64,000 nucleotides of DNA from Gammaproteobacteria bacterium (GCA_018067045.1 JAGPVL010000007.1:27866-91865), one strand, 5' to 3'. Shown: positions 12,118-22,539, numbered from the stretch's first letter. Numbers and translations are program-made. Notes: a model not told the origin generated them from the sequence alone.

Positions 12118-12773
12118 GATGCTGGCGCCAAGTCTTGCAGCTTCATTCTTACCAACTCGCGCTGAGCCTCACCCTCTGTGCTTTCGAGTGCCGCACCATA
12201 TGCCTTGCGCGCACCTTCAATATCATCCAGGGCAAACAGAATGTCGCCTTTTAGCTCCTGCACTTGGCCTTCAAACGCTGCCGGCACATTACCCGATAAA
12301 AGCGCTTGTGCCGCGTCATATTCACCCAGCTGCACCTGTACTCGTGCCAGCCTTAATGTCGCTACCCACTTCAATGAATCTGATTCGGGATCATTCACAA
12401 CTCTCTGTAAATGCGCGACGGCAGAAGCATAATCGCCAGACTCCACCGCAAGGCGCGCCAACGTCAGTGAGGCATAGTCGGCATAGGCAGAATCAGAAAA
12501 ATCCGCCAATAAACGCTCGGCGCTCTGCTCCACAACCTGCTTAGCCTGCTCCGCCTGAGCAGCATCAACGCCGCGCATCGTCTCAAGACTCGTCGTCATT
12601 TCCTGATACAAGGTCGATGCTTCGTGACCCTGCTCGCCCTGATAGCCCTGCCATTGGCGCCAGCCAAGCAGCGCGGCAACAGCAACAACGATCGCAACAA
12701 TGACGCCAACGCCATTTGCCGCCCACCAATTCCGGATCATCTCAACCTGTTCTTCTTCGCTGTAATCAGCCAT
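12114..12773 (-). CDS. yfgM: YfgM-type membrane-anchored TPR protein
   Basis: Inner-membrane protein with a short cytoplasmic N-terminus ([21 protein letters not shown]), one membrane span at about residues 22-42 and a periplasmic tetratricopeptide region. In E. coli YfgM associates with the PpiD chaperone at the Sec translocon. Here it is 219 residues with TPR-like helices ([41 protein letters not shown]). The ATG at 12773 lies inside the last codons of hisS (8-bp overlap), with an AGGAG ribosome site eight bases upstream. It is followed by bamB with a four-base overlap. Confidence 0.92.
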   Translation of the reverse strand: MADYSEEEQVEMIRNWWAANGVGVIVAIVVAVAALLGWRQWQGYQGEQGHEASTLYQEMTTSLETMRGVDAAQAEQAKQVVEQSAERLLADFSDSAYADYASLTLARLAVESGDYASAVAHLQRVVNDPESDSLKWVATLRLARVQVQLGEYDAAQALLSGNVPAAFEGQVQELKGDILFALDDIEGARKAYGAALESTEGEAQRELVRMKLQDLAPAS

Positions 12774-14061
12774 TTACTTCTCCTGAGACAAAGTGCGCTG
12801 CCAACCAATCGGCGAGCGCCGCTTGTGCAACCTGTTGTTGTTCGATTATTCCACGCATGTCTTTCACACTAACCGTCTTCGCCGCGATTTCGTCTTCGCC
12901 GAGAATCAAGGTAAAGCGCGCGCCACTGCGGTCAGCTTTTTTCATCTGCGCTTTCAGGCCACCGCCGCCGCAATGGCACTGAACACGAATGCCTGCAAGC
13001 GTGTCACGTAGCGACTCCGCCAACATTAACGCTGTAATTTTCTCCGCACCGTTCTCCGCAACAGACACCACGTAGATGTCCGCGGGCGTAGGGAGTTCCG
13101 GCATTTGCTGCTCTAGCAGCAAAATCAATCGCTCAATCCCCATGGCGAAACCCACCGCAGGGGTGCTGCGTCCACCGAGCTGCTCAACCAAACCATCATA
13201 ACGACCACCAGCACAGACCGTGCCCTGAGCCCCTAGGTCATCGGTAATCCATTCGAAAACCGTTTTGCCGTAATAATCGAGGCCACGTACCAAAGCAGGG
13301 TTAATCTGATATTCAACGCCCGCCCGATCCAGTATCGCGCGCAAACCTTCGAAGTGCTCGCGGGCATCGTCACTGAGATACTCGGTCAATAGCGGTGCGT
13401 CTTTTAACACCTCACGAGTGCCGGCATCTTTCGCATCCAGTACACGCAAGGGGTTACGTGCCAAACGACGCTTGCTGTCTTCATCCAAGCGATCTTCATG
13501 AGCCGACAAATACACAACCAATGCATCACGATATCGGGCGCGATCTTCACTGCTGCCGAGGCTATTCAGCTCCAAGCGCACACGACCACTTAGGCCTAAC
13601 TCACGCCACAACCGCGCCGTCAGCAAAATGACCTCGGCATCAATATCCGGCCCATCCATACCAAACGTCTCAACGCCAATTTGATGAAACTGACGATAAC
13701 GACCCGCCTGCGGACGCTCATGGCGAAACATTGGACCTAAATACCAAAGCCTCTGCACCTGATTAAACAACAAACCATGCTGTTCACAGGCACGCACACA
13801 GCTCGCCGTCCCCTCTGGACGCAACGTAAGGGAATCGCCGTTGCGGTCATCAAAGGTGTACATTTCTTTTTCGACAATATCGGTCACTTCACCGATAGAG
13901 CGCTTAAATAGCTCGGTATGCTCAACCACCGGCATACGAATTTCTTGATAGCCATAGCTGGCCAGCACGTTTTTCACGCGCGACTCAAGCCACTGCCATA
14001 AAGCACTCTGCTCCGGCAGGATGTCATTCATCCCGCGAATAGAGGCTATTTTTTTACTCAA
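12766..14061 (-). CDS. hisS: Histidyl-tRNA synthetase
   Basis: Class II aminoacyl-tRNA synthetase charging tRNA-His. The protein shows motif 1 near the N-terminus, [12 protein letters not shown] of motif 2, the His-specific [15 protein letters not shown] and [13 protein letters not shown], and a C-terminal anticodon-binding domain. The start is most likely TTG at 14061: [18 protein letters not shown] is the family N-terminus and AGGAG sits seven bases upstream. That gives 431 residues, the usual length. The longer frame open to 14133 would add 24 unrelated residues. Confidence 0.96.
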   Translation of the reverse strand: MSKKIASIRGMNDILPEQSALWQWLESRVKNVLASYGYQEIRMPVVEHTELFKRSIGEVTDIVEKEMYTFDDRNGDSLTLRPEGTASCVRACEQHGLLFNQVQRLWYLGPMFRHERPQAGRYRQFHQIGVETFGMDGPDIDAEVILLTARLWRELGLSGRVRLELNSLGSSEDRARYRDALVVYLSAHEDRLDEDSKRRLARNPLRVLDAKDAGTREVLKDAPLLTEYLSDDAREHFEGLRAILDRAGVEYQINPALVRGLDYYGKTVFEWITDDLGAQGTVCAGGRYDGLVEQLGGRSTPAVGFAMGIERLILLLEQQMPELPTPADIYVVSVAENGAEKITALMLAESLRDTLAGIRVQCHCGGGGLKAQMKKADRSGARFTLILGEDEIAAKTVSVKDMRGIIEQQQVAQAALADWLAAHFVSGEVNG

Positions 14062-14119
14062 TTGAAAACTCCTGACACACGACCGAATGTAACCGTTCAA
14101 CGACGCACACGCAGACAAG

Positions 14120-15238
14120 CTAGCTACGCACAATAACGCCCTTTTCTTTATCGTCGTGCATTCTCTTTACTTTATCGCGAACCATTTTCTCAAGTTCGTC
14201 GACCAAGTTTTCTTTCTGGATGTGATGGCTCTTTTCACCATCCACATACGACAAATTATTTGGCGTTCCACCGCTAAGACCAATATCGGCTTCCCGCGCC
14301 TCACCCGGCCCGTTCACCAAACAGCCAATCACGGCCAAATCCACGGACTCACCAATATCTTCAAGCCGCGCTTCTAATTCATTCACCGTCGCGATTACAT
14401 CAAAATTCTGCCGTGAGCAACTTGGACAAGCGATAATATTGACGCCCTTCTTACGCAACAGCAGACTTTTAAGAATATCGAATCCGACCTTCACTTCTTC
14501 AACCGGATCAGCTGCCAGCGAAATTCGAATGGTGTCACCAATGCCTTCCATCAATAGCTGGCCGAGCGCAATCGCAGACTTCACTGTACCGGAACGAAAC
14601 GTACCGGCTTCAGTAACCCCTAAGTGAAGGGGCTGTTCAATTTGCTGAGACAACTTACGGTAGGCTTGCAGCGTCATAAAAACATTAGATGCCTTAACAC
14701 TGACTTTGAATTCTTGGAAATCATAACGATCAAGCAATTCGACATTGCGCAACGCGGATTCAACCAACGCGTCGCTGGTCGGCTCGCCGTACTTGCGCTG
14801 TAACTCTTTTTCCAATGAGCCCGCATTTACACCAATGCGGATAGGCACATTATTATGACGCGCCGCCTCAATAACCTCACGGACACGATCATCGCGGCCT
14901 ATATTGCCGGGATTAATACGCAAGCAATCAGCTACATCGGCAACAGCCAGTGCGATCTTGTAATCAAAATGGATGTCCGCAACAAGCGGTACTTCTACCC
15001 TTGCACGAATTTTTCGAAAGGCCTCTGCGGCCTCCATAGTCGGTACCGAAACACGAACGATATCAACGCCAGCGCCACGAGCTTTTTGTATCTGTGCGAC
15101 AGTGGCATCGACATCGCAAGTCTCGGTATTGGTCATCGTCTGCACGGAAATCGGCGCATCACCACCGACAGCAACATGACCCACCATTATCTGGCGTGTT
15201 TTACGTCGTTGAATCTTCACTTCTTGATGCATAGACAT
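14120..15238 (-). CDS. ispG: 4-hydroxy-3-methylbut-2-enyl diphosphate synthase IspG (GcpE)
   Basis: Iron-sulfur enzyme of the non-mevalonate isoprenoid pathway. The 372-residue protein begins [20 protein letters not shown]. It has the TIM-barrel signature [12 protein letters not shown] and RINPGNIG, and ends with the [4Fe-4S] ligands [11 protein letters not shown] and [10 protein letters not shown]. It sits between rodZ (10 bp upstream) and hisS, the conserved order. Its cluster must be supplied by the SUF/IscS machinery encoded elsewhere in the window. Confidence 0.97.
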   Translation of the reverse strand: MSMHQEVKIQRRKTRQIMVGHVAVGGDAPISVQTMTNTETCDVDATVAQIQKARGAGVDIVRVSVPTMEAAEAFRKIRARVEVPLVADIHFDYKIALAVADVADCLRINPGNIGRDDRVREVIEAARHNNVPIRIGVNAGSLEKELQRKYGEPTSDALVESALRNVELLDRYDFQEFKVSVKASNVFMTLQAYRKLSQQIEQPLHLGVTEAGTFRSGTVKSAIALGQLLMEGIGDTIRISLAADPVEEVKVGFDILKSLLLRKKGVNIIACPSCSRQNFDVIATVNELEARLEDIGESVDLAVIGCLVNGPGEAREADIGLSGGTPNNLSYVDGEKSHHIQKENLVDELEKMVRDKVKRMHDDKEKGVIVRS

Positions 15239-15248
15239 ATTAACTAGT

Positions 15249-16052
15249 TCACTCAGCGCGCAGCGTTAAAACACGGCCCGGCTTTGCCGTTGGCACCGAT
15301 ACCGAGCTGTCATTTACCGTTATCGACGATACGGCCGCAGCATTCCCAAGCGTGACACGAAACGGCGACTGCCCCCTTACGACTAATTTATTCGCAGCAC
15401 TTTTCTGCCCGGTAAACACTGTCGCGCCGGTAGCGTCACTCACTTTAACCCAGCAGTCATCCGAAAAATTAACCTTCAAAACATCGGCGGAGACCGCAAC
15501 GACCTCCGCCAACGGGGTTAACACTTCTTCGGCTTCTGCCTCAGTCGGCTGAGACTCTTGCTCTACGCCATCAGTCGCGCCATCAACAAGAGGCGCCTCG
15601 TCACCCGTCGGCTCCACAACCGCCGCCGCAACTGGCTCATCATGGATGCCCACGTCTTGCGCCGAGACATCAACCGCCTCCGGGGAGAACGCAAACCAAA
15701 GCACTATTATTAACGCAACGACACTGATCCCTGCGTAAAGCAACCAAGACTGTGGTACATACTGCGTACTTGGCTGCTCCGTGCGCTCAGGCGTATTCGC
15801 GGACACTTCCTCCGCCATCACTTGAGAAAACATGTTGGCAATATCATCGCCGGGCAAGCCGACGAGGCGGGCATAATTACGCAAGTAGCCTTTCACAAAC
15901 GCTGCCTCTGGCAGGCGCTCATAGTCATCCGCCTCTAGCGCCTTCACGTAGGCCGTCGACATATGCAGCGCCTGAGCTACATCCGTAACACTCAGCCCTT
16001 TCGCATCACGCGCGTCGCTCAAGCGTTTACCAGGTAAAAGAACATGGCTCAT
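15249..16052 (-). CDS. rodZ: Cell-shape protein RodZ
   Basis: Bitopic membrane protein that ties MreB to the elongasome. The 267-residue protein has an N-terminal helix-turn-helix region (residues 1-75; [39 protein letters not shown]), one membrane span at about 103-122, an acidic/Pro/Thr-rich periplasmic linker, and a C-terminal DUF4115 domain ([19 protein letters not shown]). The ATG overlaps the pilW stop by four bases (ATGA). Order pilW-rodZ-ispG is as expected for gammaproteobacteria. Confidence 0.93.
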   Translation of the reverse strand: MSHVLLPGKRLSDARDAKGLSVTDVAQALHMSTAYVKALEADDYERLPEAAFVKGYLRNYARLVGLPGDDIANMFSQVMAEEVSANTPERTEQPSTQYVPQSWLLYAGISVVALIIVLWFAFSPEAVDVSAQDVGIHDEPVAAAVVEPTGDEAPLVDGATDGVEQESQPTEAEAEEVLTPLAEVVAVSADVLKVNFSDDCWVKVSDATGATVFTGQKSAANKLVVRGQSPFRVTLGNAAAVSSITVNDSSVSVPTAKPGRVLTLRAE

Positions 16053-16813
16053 GAGCTACTCCCACGCCATTTCTTCCACGCTTGGTACTCTGCTGATTTG
16101 GGATAGAGGTTTTTCAGTGCTAATTCATAGCTAGATGAACGATCAAGCTGCTTTAACTCTGTCGTAATCCTAATCCCAAGCCAAAGCGCTCTGGCAGGTT
16201 GCGGATTAACCGCCCGAGCATAGTTGCTATAGTAAAAATCTGCGGCTTTCAGATCGCCTTGATCGTAATGCAAGTCAGCCAGCTCAAGCGCAGGAGCAGA
16301 GCTTCCGGGATTAAGGCGTATTGCCTTATTAAAGGCATCTTTAGCCTCATCCTTCTTGTCCATCGCGACCAAAACACGGCCCTTATTTTCATAAGCTAGC
16401 GACCGGTTGTCATTCGTAGCGCTTTCTGCCGCCAAAGAAAACTGCTTAATGGCGCCGTCATAATCGTTTTTGCGCGCAAGAAAAGTGCCGTAATTATTGC
16501 GCGCCGCAGAAAACTTTGGGTCCGCCTTCAACGCCTTCTTGTACTGTTCCTCTTCACGCTTATCATCACGCTCATAACGATACAGTAATGCCAGCGCGTT
16601 ATGCGCTTCTGCACTATCTTCATCAACTTCAACAGCTTTAGTAAGGTGTCGCCGTGCATTCGCTGGCTGGTTTTGACGCATGTATTCCAAGCCGGCAGCG
16701 ACATGGCTACTCGCCGCTCTCTTATTATCAACTTTCTTATCGCTAACGGTTACGCAAGCAGATAGCGACACAAAAAACGCCACCAATATTATTGTTATAG
16801 TCGAATTGCGCAT
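16049..16813 (-). CDS. pilW: Type IV pilus biogenesis lipoprotein PilW/PilF
   Basis: Outer-membrane pilotin-type lipoprotein needed for secretin assembly in type IV pili. The 254-residue precursor has a hydrophobic signal ending in the lipobox LSAC (Cys near residue 20). TPR repeats follow: AGLEYMRQNQPANARRHL, AHNALALLYRYERDDKREE, ARNNYGTFLARKNDYDGAI, ALELADLHYDQGDLKAADF. The gene lies 2 bp after rlmN and overlaps rodZ by four bases, so it is likely part of the same transcript. Confidence 0.92.
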   Translation of the reverse strand: MRNSTITIILVAFFVSLSACVTVSDKKVDNKRAASSHVAAGLEYMRQNQPANARRHLTKAVEVDEDSAEAHNALALLYRYERDDKREEEQYKKALKADPKFSAARNNYGTFLARKNDYDGAIKQFSLAAESATNDNRSLAYENKGRVLVAMDKKDEAKDAFNKAIRLNPGSSAPALELADLHYDQGDLKAADFYYSNYARAVNPQPARALWLGIRITTELKQLDRSSSYELALKNLYPKSAEYQAWKKWRGSSS

Positions 16814-16815
16814 AC

Positions 16816-17943
16816 CTAATCATCACTCCCAGCGGCTCGCAGGAAAACTTCCTGTTGCCAACGTTCACTACGGCGCGTTCTATCCATGACATCGCCGACG
16901 AGTTGCCCACATGCAGCATCAATATCATCACCGCGCGTTGTCCGCACAGTGGTCATCAAACCATTACTATTAAGAAGCTTATGAAAAGCCATTATGTCTT
17001 TTTGCTTAGAGCGCTCATATCCCGCATGCGGAAATGGATTAAACGGAATTAAATTAAGCTTAACCGGAAGATCTGTCAGCAATGCCACCAACTGGCGCGC
17101 GTGCTCAAGCTGGTCGTTAACGCCACGAAGCATCACATACTCCATGGTGATGCTTTTATGCTTATGCGGTATTTTTTCGCTATAGCGACGACATGCATTT
17201 AGCAGTTCACTCAAAGGATATTTCTTATTGATCGGCACAAGCTCATTACGCAATTCATCATTCGGCGCATGCAGCGAGATCGCCAGCGACACATCCATAA
17301 CTTCACTGAGCTTATCAATCATCGGTACGATGCCAGACGTGCTCAAAGTAATGCGCCGTTTTGAAATGCCGTACGCCATATCTTCTTTCATCAACTTCAT
17401 CGAACGCACAACGTTATCGAAGTTGAGCAAAGGCTCACCCATCCCCATCATGACCACATTGGTCACCGGATGCTGACTCAAGTTTTTTCGGGGGCCAAAC
17501 GACCGACAAGCCAGCCAAACCTGACCAATGATTTCAGCGCTGCTTAAATCGCGCTGAAACCCTTGTTTGCCGGTTGAACAGAAGCTGCAGTCGAGCGCAC
17601 AACCAACCTGAGACGACACGCACAGTGTGCCTCGGCGTCCGTCAGGAATAAAAACAGTCTCAACCGCTCCACCCCCATCAACTTTCAAAACCCATTTACG
17701 GGTACCGTCTCTGGAAATGTCTTGCTGCAGAACTTCAGGCGGACGGACTTCGGCGATTTCGCTCAGCTTCTCACGCAGCCCTTTGCCAATATCGGTCATT
17801 TGCTCGAAATCATCGACCTGCTGAACATAGATCCACTTGAGCATCTGATGAGCCCGAAATTTCTTTTCGCCAAGCGAAAGAAAGAAGGCTTCCATCTCCT
17901 CACGGGTCTTTCCCAACAAATTGATTTTTTCCGCCGCACTCAC
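16816..17943 (-). CDS. rlmN: Dual-specificity 23S rRNA/tRNA methyltransferase RlmN
   Basis: Radical-SAM enzyme that methylates C2 of adenosine in 23S rRNA and some tRNAs. The radical-SAM cysteines are in [14 protein letters not shown], with [18 protein letters not shown] and [13 protein letters not shown] downstream. I choose the GTG at 17943 because it yields [21 protein letters not shown], matching the family start, has AGG about ten bases upstream and gives 375 residues. The frame stays open to an ATG at 18024, which would add 27 residues with no visible ribosome site. The protein itself depends on a [4Fe-4S] cluster. Confidence 0.93.
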   Translation of the reverse strand: MSAAEKINLLGKTREEMEAFFLSLGEKKFRAHQMLKWIYVQQVDDFEQMTDIGKGLREKLSEIAEVRPPEVLQQDISRDGTRKWVLKVDGGGAVETVFIPDGRRGTLCVSSQVGCALDCSFCSTGKQGFQRDLSSAEIIGQVWLACRSFGPRKNLSQHPVTNVVMMGMGEPLLNFDNVVRSMKLMKEDMAYGISKRRITLSTSGIVPMIDKLSEVMDVSLAISLHAPNDELRNELVPINKKYPLSELLNACRRYSEKIPHKHKSITMEYVMLRGVNDQLEHARQLVALLTDLPVKLNLIPFNPFPHAGYERSKQKDIMAFHKLLNSNGLMTTVRTTRGDDIDAACGQLVGDVMDRTRRSERWQQEVFLRAAGSDD

Positions 17944-18295
17944 AGGAGCTGACCTCGATATATTAAGCAACCACTCACTACCAACATGACAAGCCGTTCC
18001 GGTTTGCTCGGCCCACCCCATCATGACAAATACAAATTCTGCAATCCTTGCTACGCATCCCGACCACTTTATCGCTCCGGGCTACGTCTTCCATTCTGGT
18101 AGGCCAGCCACGCTGCCGCCACCTTTAATCGCTTCGCCTACTTCCTCGCTACTGCCCCGATACTACTCGTCAGCAGCGCCGCTTCAACTGTCGCCCATAG
18201 AGTTGCCTCTTAGACGCAACGCGAAGCACACCCCTACCGATCGGCTCGCGCCGTCGGCAGGGGGTAACAGCCCGTATCAAATATCGAGACGGCTA
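17944..18295. other. Spacer between rlmN start and ndk stop
   Basis: About 350 bp without a convincing gene. Open frames here show no recognisable protein. It contains the upstream extension of the rlmN frame (to 18024) and, nearer ndk, one strong hairpin described separately. Confidence 0.5.
18231..18263 (-). terminator. Strong hairpin downstream of ndk (possible terminator, no T tract)
   Basis: On the minus strand CCCCTGCCGA pairs with TCGGTAGGGG (one G-T wobble), and inside it CGGC/GCCG closes a GCGA tetraloop with one bulged A. It lies about 30 bp after the ndk stop. No U-run follows, so it could be an RNA 3'-end protector or a Rho-assisted terminator rather than an intrinsic one. Confidence 0.4.
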
Positions 18296-18727
18296 CTAGC
18301 GTAGACGCGCGCAAAGCTCGCTGTCTTCGAAGAAATACGCAATTTCACGAGCAGCAGACTCTGCTGAATCAGAGCCGTGAACCGCATTCTCATCAATAGT
18401 CTGAGCGAAATCGGCGCGAATAGTGCCCGCATCCGCATCTTTAGGGTTAGTGGCACCCATCAGATCACGGTTTTTCGCAACGGCATCTTCACCTTCCAAT
18501 ACCTGCACAACCACTGGACCAGAGGTCATAAAAGACACGAGATCGCCGAAAAATGGGCGCTCACGGTGCTCAGCGTAGAAACCGCCAGCCTTATCTTGAT
18601 CCAGCTGGACCATCTTCATCGCGACCACTTTCAGGCCTACTTGCTCAAAACGGCTCACAATTTGACCAACAACGTTCTTAGCAACCGCATCGGGCTTGAT
18701 AATGGACAACGTACGCTCAACAGCCAT
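18296..18727 (-). CDS. ndk: Nucleoside diphosphate kinase
   Basis: Transfers the gamma phosphate of ATP to nucleoside diphosphates through a phosphohistidine. The 143-residue protein is family length. It starts [18 protein letters not shown], contains [19 protein letters not shown] and [18 protein letters not shown], and carries the active-site His in [17 protein letters not shown] ribosome site precedes the ATG. A minus-strand TATAAT at 18793-18798 is the likely -10 box, and the leader has a small CCCGG/CCGGG hairpin at 18760-18773. ndk heads the rlmN-to-der block here as in pseudomonads. Confidence 0.97.
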   Translation of the reverse strand: MAVERTLSIIKPDAVAKNVVGQIVSRFEQVGLKVVAMKMVQLDQDKAGGFYAEHRERPFFGDLVSFMTSGPVVVQVLEGEDAVAKNRDLMGATNPKDADAGTIRADFAQTIDENAVHGSDSAESAAREIAYFFEDSELCARLR

Positions 18728-19036
18728 CAGATCTCTCTCCAGTTAAATCAACAAACACGCCCGGACATCCGGGGCCTATTCTGAACCGGCGGATTATACG
18801 CATCTGTCAGGTCAATTTACACCTGCCCAATCACGGGCAATCGCAAGCGGATCACTCAATAGGCGCAATATATGTGAGCACACACTAACTGTCGGAACTG
18901 CGGTGGCTTTCCCCTGAGGCCTCCTTTGCATATAATACCTGACCGTTTTACTCTGGTATTCCGTCCTCCTTATTATATGGATCAGATTTCAATGTTCCTG
19001 GTCCGGACGAATCCACACGCTTAGCACGAGGCACTC
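18728..19036. other. Divergent ndk/sufB control region
   Basis: 309 bp between divergent genes. It holds a minus-strand TATAAT (18793-18798) for ndk, a leader hairpin for ndk (18760-18773), and on the sufB side plus-strand TATAAT (18931-18936) and TATTAT (18971-18976) elements with the IscR-like palindrome between them. I see no small gene. Confidence 0.7.
18935..18959 (+). promoter_or_regulatory. IscR type-1-like operator at the suf promoter
   Basis: A 25-bp imperfect palindrome with outer arms ATACC and GGTAT. Compared by hand with the E. coli IscR type-1 consensus (ATASYYGACT-RWWWY-AGTCRRSTAT), it agrees at 22 of 25 positions. It overlaps the end of a perfect TATAAT (18931-18936) and would cover the -35 (TTTACT, 18947-18952) of a second candidate promoter with -10 TATTAT at 18971-18976. 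Either way, bound IscR would block suf transcription. The E. coli type-2 spacing does not fit. Confidence 0.7.
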
Positions 19037-20479
19037 ATGAGTAATCAGGCCGAACTAGACAAATTGGTCCGCTCCGAATATTCCGCCGGGTTTACAACCT
19101 CGGTGGAGTCCGACACGTTACCGCCAGGACTAAATGAAGGCGTCATTCGCTTTATCTCGGAAAAAAAAGGCGAGCCTGACTGGGTTCTCGAGTGGCGCCT
19201 CGCGGCCTACAAAAAGTGGCTAGAGATGAAGACGCCAACATGGGCGCACATCCATCATCCGCCAATTGATTTCAACGAAGTCTCTTATTATTCGGCGCCG
19301 CGCAGCATGGCGGATAAGCCACAAAGCTTAGATGAAGTCGATCCGGAGTTATTGCGTACCTACGAAAAACTCGGCATTCCACTACACGAACAAGAGATGC
19401 TCGCCGGTGTCGCCGTTGACGCGGTATTCGATTCGGTTTCTGTCGCCACAACTTTTCGTAGCAAACTAAAAGAATCAGGCGTTATTTTCTGCCCGCTTTC
19501 TGAGGCGGTACACGAATACCCTGAATTGATTAAAAAGTATCTCGGCTCAGTTGTGCCGCAAGGCGACAATTATTACGCTGCGTTGAATTCTGCGGTCTTT
19601 TCCGACGGCTCGTTTGTTTATATCCCCAAAGGCGTTCGCTGCCCCATGGAGTTATCAACTTACTTCCGCATTAACGAGGCGAAAACAGGGCAGTTTGAAC
19701 GCACCCTTATTATTGCCGATGAAGGTAGCCACGTAAGCTACTTAGAAGGCTGCACCGCTCCACAACGTGATGAAAATCAGTTGCACGCGGCGGTGGTTGA
19801 GCTGATTGCCCTGCCCGGTGCGACGATCAAATATTCCACCGTACAGAACTGGTACCCTGGCGACGCGGAAGGCCGTGGCGGCATCTACAACTTCGTGACC
19901 AAACGCGGCGTGTGCCACGACAACGCAAAAATTTCTTGGACGCAGGTCGAAACCGGCTCTGCCATTACGTGGAAATATCCGAGCGTTATATTACGCGGCG
20001 ACAACAGCATCGGTGAGTTCTATTCCGTTGCCTTGACCCGCAATCGTCAGCAGGCCGACACCGGCACGAAGATGATTCATCTCGGCAAAAACACGAAGAG
20101 CACTATTATCTCCAAAGGTATTTCTGCGGGTCGCAGTGAGAATGCATACCGCGGCTTAGTGCGCATTAGTCCTCGTGCTGAAAACGCGCGCAACTTTACC
20201 CAATGCGACTCTTTATTAATCGGCGATCAATGCGGCGCCCATACCTTTCCCTATATTGAAAGCCGCAACCCTTCTGCCACGCTAGAACATGAAGCCACTA
20301 CGTCAAAAGTCAGTGACGACCAATTGTTTCTATGTCGGCAGCGCGGCATCGACCCAGAGAAAGCGGTGTCGATGATCGTTAACGGATTCTGTAAGGAAGT
20401 TTTCAAAGAGCTGCCCATGGAATTTGCCGTCGAGGCAGGCAAGCTACTCGAAGTGAGCCTAGAAGGCTCTGTCGGATAA
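19037..20479 (+). CDS. sufB: Fe-S scaffold subunit SufB
   Basis: Core scaffold of the SufBC2D complex on which clusters are built. The 480-residue protein has the SufB/SufD beta-helix with [39 protein letters not shown] split over the core, [12 protein letters not shown] and the C-terminal [20 protein letters not shown]. The ATG at 19037 has GAGG about five bases upstream. It is first in a seven-gene operon and lies behind an IscR-type operator, so it should be induced when Fe-S clusters run short. Confidence 0.97.
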   Translation: MSNQAELDKLVRSEYSAGFTTSVESDTLPPGLNEGVIRFISEKKGEPDWVLEWRLAAYKKWLEMKTPTWAHIHHPPIDFNEVSYYSAPRSMADKPQSLDEVDPELLRTYEKLGIPLHEQEMLAGVAVDAVFDSVSVATTFRSKLKESGVIFCPLSEAVHEYPELIKKYLGSVVPQGDNYYAALNSAVFSDGSFVYIPKGVRCPMELSTYFRINEAKTGQFERTLIIADEGSHVSYLEGCTAPQRDENQLHAAVVELIALPGATIKYSTVQNWYPGDAEGRGGIYNFVTKRGVCHDNAKISWTQVETGSAITWKYPSVILRGDNSIGEFYSVALTRNRQQADTGTKMIHLGKNTKSTIISKGISAGRSENAYRGLVRISPRAENARNFTQCDSLLIGDQCGAHTFPYIESRNPSATLEHEATTSKVSDDQLFLCRQRGIDPEKAVSMIVNGFCKEVFKELPMEFAVEAGKLLEVSLEGSVG

Positions 20480-20484
20480 CGACC

Positions 20485-20529
20485 ATTTCACACGATACGA
20501 TTTCATACGAGCCAATTTCATACGAGAGA
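20485..20529 (+). repeat. Three tandem 15-bp repeats in the sufB-sufC spacer
   Basis: Units start at 20485, 20500 and 20515, an exact 15-base period. The second and third share ATTTCATACGAG; the first reads ATTTCACACGA. The last unit runs into the sufC ribosome-binding region. Confidence 0.75.
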
Positions 20530-20534
20530 GACAC

Positions 20535-21284
20535 ATGCTGGAAGTAAAAGACCTGCACGCCAGTGTGGCGGGCAAAGATATTCTTAAGGGCCTGTCACTT
20601 CACATCAAGCCCGGCGAAGTACATGCGATCATGGGCCCCAATGGCTCCGGAAAAAGCACGCTCAGCAATGTGCTCGCTGGTCGTGATGGCTACGAGATCA
20701 CATCCGGCGAAGCGCTATTTAACGGCGTATCCGTTGCCGACATGCTGCCAGAGGAACGCGCACGAGCCGGTATTTTTCTTGCCTTCCAATATCCGGTAGA
20801 AATTCCTGGCGTATCAAACATGGAGTTCTTGAAATCCTCCATGGAAGCCATCTACACCGCGCGAGGGCAAGAGCCTTTAGACGCGGTCACGCTGTTACGT
20901 AAAGCGCGGGAAGTCTGCAAACTAGTAGACCTCGACCAACAGTTTCTGAAACGTGGCGTTAACGAAGGCTTTTCCGGCGGCGAAAAGAAACGCAACGAAA
21001 TTATGCAAATGTTATTGCTTGAGCCACGCCTTGCCTTGCTGGATGAGACAGATTCCGGCCTCGACATCGACGCGCTACAAGTTGTCGCAAAAGGCGTTAA
21101 CTCCCTGCGCAGCCCAGAGCGCAGCATTGTCCTCGTGACACACTATCAACGCTTGCTCGACTATATCGTGCCAGACTTTGTTCACGTTCTCGCCGGCGGC
21201 CGCATTATTAAATCTGGCGGTAAAGAACTTGCTCATGAGCTCGAAGATAAAGGTTACAGCTGGCTAGAAGGGCATGACGCATGA
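20535..21284 (+). CDS. sufC: Suf ABC-type ATPase SufC
   Basis: ATPase of the SufBC2D scaffold; it drives the conformational change needed for cluster assembly and is cytoplasmic, not a transporter. The 249-residue protein has Walker A (GPNGSGKSTLSN, near residue 36), the Q-loop AFQYPVEIPG typical of SufC, the signature FSGGEKKRNEIMQ, and Walker B LALLDETDSGLDID. It is separated from sufB by a spacer of 15-bp repeats and overlaps sufD by four bases. Confidence 0.97.
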   Translation: MLEVKDLHASVAGKDILKGLSLHIKPGEVHAIMGPNGSGKSTLSNVLAGRDGYEITSGEALFNGVSVADMLPEERARAGIFLAFQYPVEIPGVSNMEFLKSSMEAIYTARGQEPLDAVTLLRKAREVCKLVDLDQQFLKRGVNEGFSGGEKKRNEIMQMLLLEPRLALLDETDSGLDIDALQVVAKGVNSLRSPERSIVLVTHYQRLLDYIVPDFVHVLAGGRIIKSGGKELAHELEDKGYSWLEGHDA

Positions 21285-22531
21285 TGCTACCCGATACGCT
21301 AAAAGAACAGGCGTTGGCTGGCGCGGCACTCCTTGATAAAGAGCTGCAGGAACAAGCAAAGCAGCAGTCACCGCACGCAAGCAACGGCCTCAGCGCCGTA
21401 CGTGACGCTGGTCGTGTCGCACTGGCGGAACAAGTCTTTCCGGACAAAAAAGTGGAGCAGTGGAAATACACGTCACTGCTTGCCCTGCAAAACGGGCACC
21501 TCAAAGCATTAGCGGATAAAACCTCGTCTACGGTTAGCGCACCCGATTTCGGCGGCGTCACCTTAACGATTATTAATGGCCGACTACCCGCCTTACTGCC
21601 AGAAATCGATGGAGTCACTTTTAGTCAAGAGGCAGTGGACCAGAGCGCACAAGCGGAGTCCGTCTTTAGCCACTACAACGCCGCCACATTGCGTGCTGCT
21701 TTAACCATTAAGGTTGCTAAAGGCACGCACGTTGCTGAACCACTCCACCTAATTATTATTAGCGAAAGCGATAGCCCTGCTAGCGCCGCTGTACGCCTCC
21801 ACATTGAAGCGGCTGACAACAGCACATTTACTGTCATCGAACATTATGTTGGGAGCGGCCCCACCTTATGCTCGAGCACAACTAGCCTTTACGCAGGCGC
21901 CAACAGTAATGTTCAACATTATCGACTGCAGAGTGAAACCCCAGAGTCGCTGCACATTGGCGAACTGTCGATTCATCAACAGCGCGACAGCCGCGTAGCA
22001 AGCTATCAGTTAATGCAAGCCAACACGCTCAGACGGAACAACGTACGCGTGTGGATGAACGAAAGCGGCGCTGACTTAGTCATGCGTGGTGTCTTTATTG
22101 CCCGCAACAAAACCCATGTGGACAACCAAATCTGCATCGAGCACGCTGCTCCGCATTGCACCTCCGATCAAATTTTCAAAGGTATTGCAGGTGAAAGCGG
22201 CAAGGCGGTATTTAACGGTCGCATTCATATTCATCCCGGCGCGAAGGGATCGGATGCCAAGCTCAGCAATAAAAACTTATTGCTTTCCAATGGCGCCGAA
22301 ATTGACAGTAAACCAGAGCTGGAAATTTATAACGACGACGTGAAGTGTGCTCACGGCACCACTGTCGGTCAAATGGACAGCCAACAGCAGTTTTATTTGC
22401 AGTCGCGAGGAATTAGTGCCGAAGCGGCCAAACGAATGCTTGGCGTCGGCTTTATTAATGAATTATTAATGGCGCTACCCAATGAGCGCGTGGCCGAATG
22501 GGCACGCGATTGGCTTAGCGCTTCGCTGTAG
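21281..22531 (+). CDS. sufD: Fe-S assembly subunit SufD
   Basis: Partner of SufB in the SufBC2D scaffold. The 416-residue protein shows the SufD pattern VEQWKYTSLLALQ near the N-terminus, beta-helix core, then MRGVFIARNKTHVDNQICIEH and the C-terminal CAHGTTVGQMDSQQQFYLQSRGI with its conserved histidine. Two adjacent ATGs (21281, 21284) overlap the sufC stop, so translation is coupled. sufS follows after 8 bp. Confidence 0.95.
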   Translation: MMLPDTLKEQALAGAALLDKELQEQAKQQSPHASNGLSAVRDAGRVALAEQVFPDKKVEQWKYTSLLALQNGHLKALADKTSSTVSAPDFGGVTLTIINGRLPALLPEIDGVTFSQEAVDQSAQAESVFSHYNAATLRAALTIKVAKGTHVAEPLHLIIISESDSPASAAVRLHIEAADNSTFTVIEHYVGSGPTLCSSTTSLYAGANSNVQHYRLQSETPESLHIGELSIHQQRDSRVASYQLMQANTLRRNNVRVWMNESGADLVMRGVFIARNKTHVDNQICIEHAAPHCTSDQIFKGIAGESGKAVFNGRIHIHPGAKGSDAKLSNKNLLLSNGAEIDSKPELEIYNDDVKCAHGTTVGQMDSQQQFYLQSRGISAEAAKRMLGVGFINELLMALPNERVAEWARDWLSASL

Positions 22532-22539
22532 GAATTCCG

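Noticed and set aside
17944..18024. Upstream ATG at 18024 for rlmN
   Set aside because: It would add 27 residues unlike the family and lacks a ribosome site; GTG at 17943 fits the RlmN N-terminus.
18231..18263. Hairpin as an integron attC site
   Set aside because: The flanking bases do not give the paired GTTRRRY and RYYYAAC core sites.
18934..18960. IscR type-2 site at suf
   Set aside because: Spacing between the half-site bases is nine rather than seven; the type-1 consensus fits far better.
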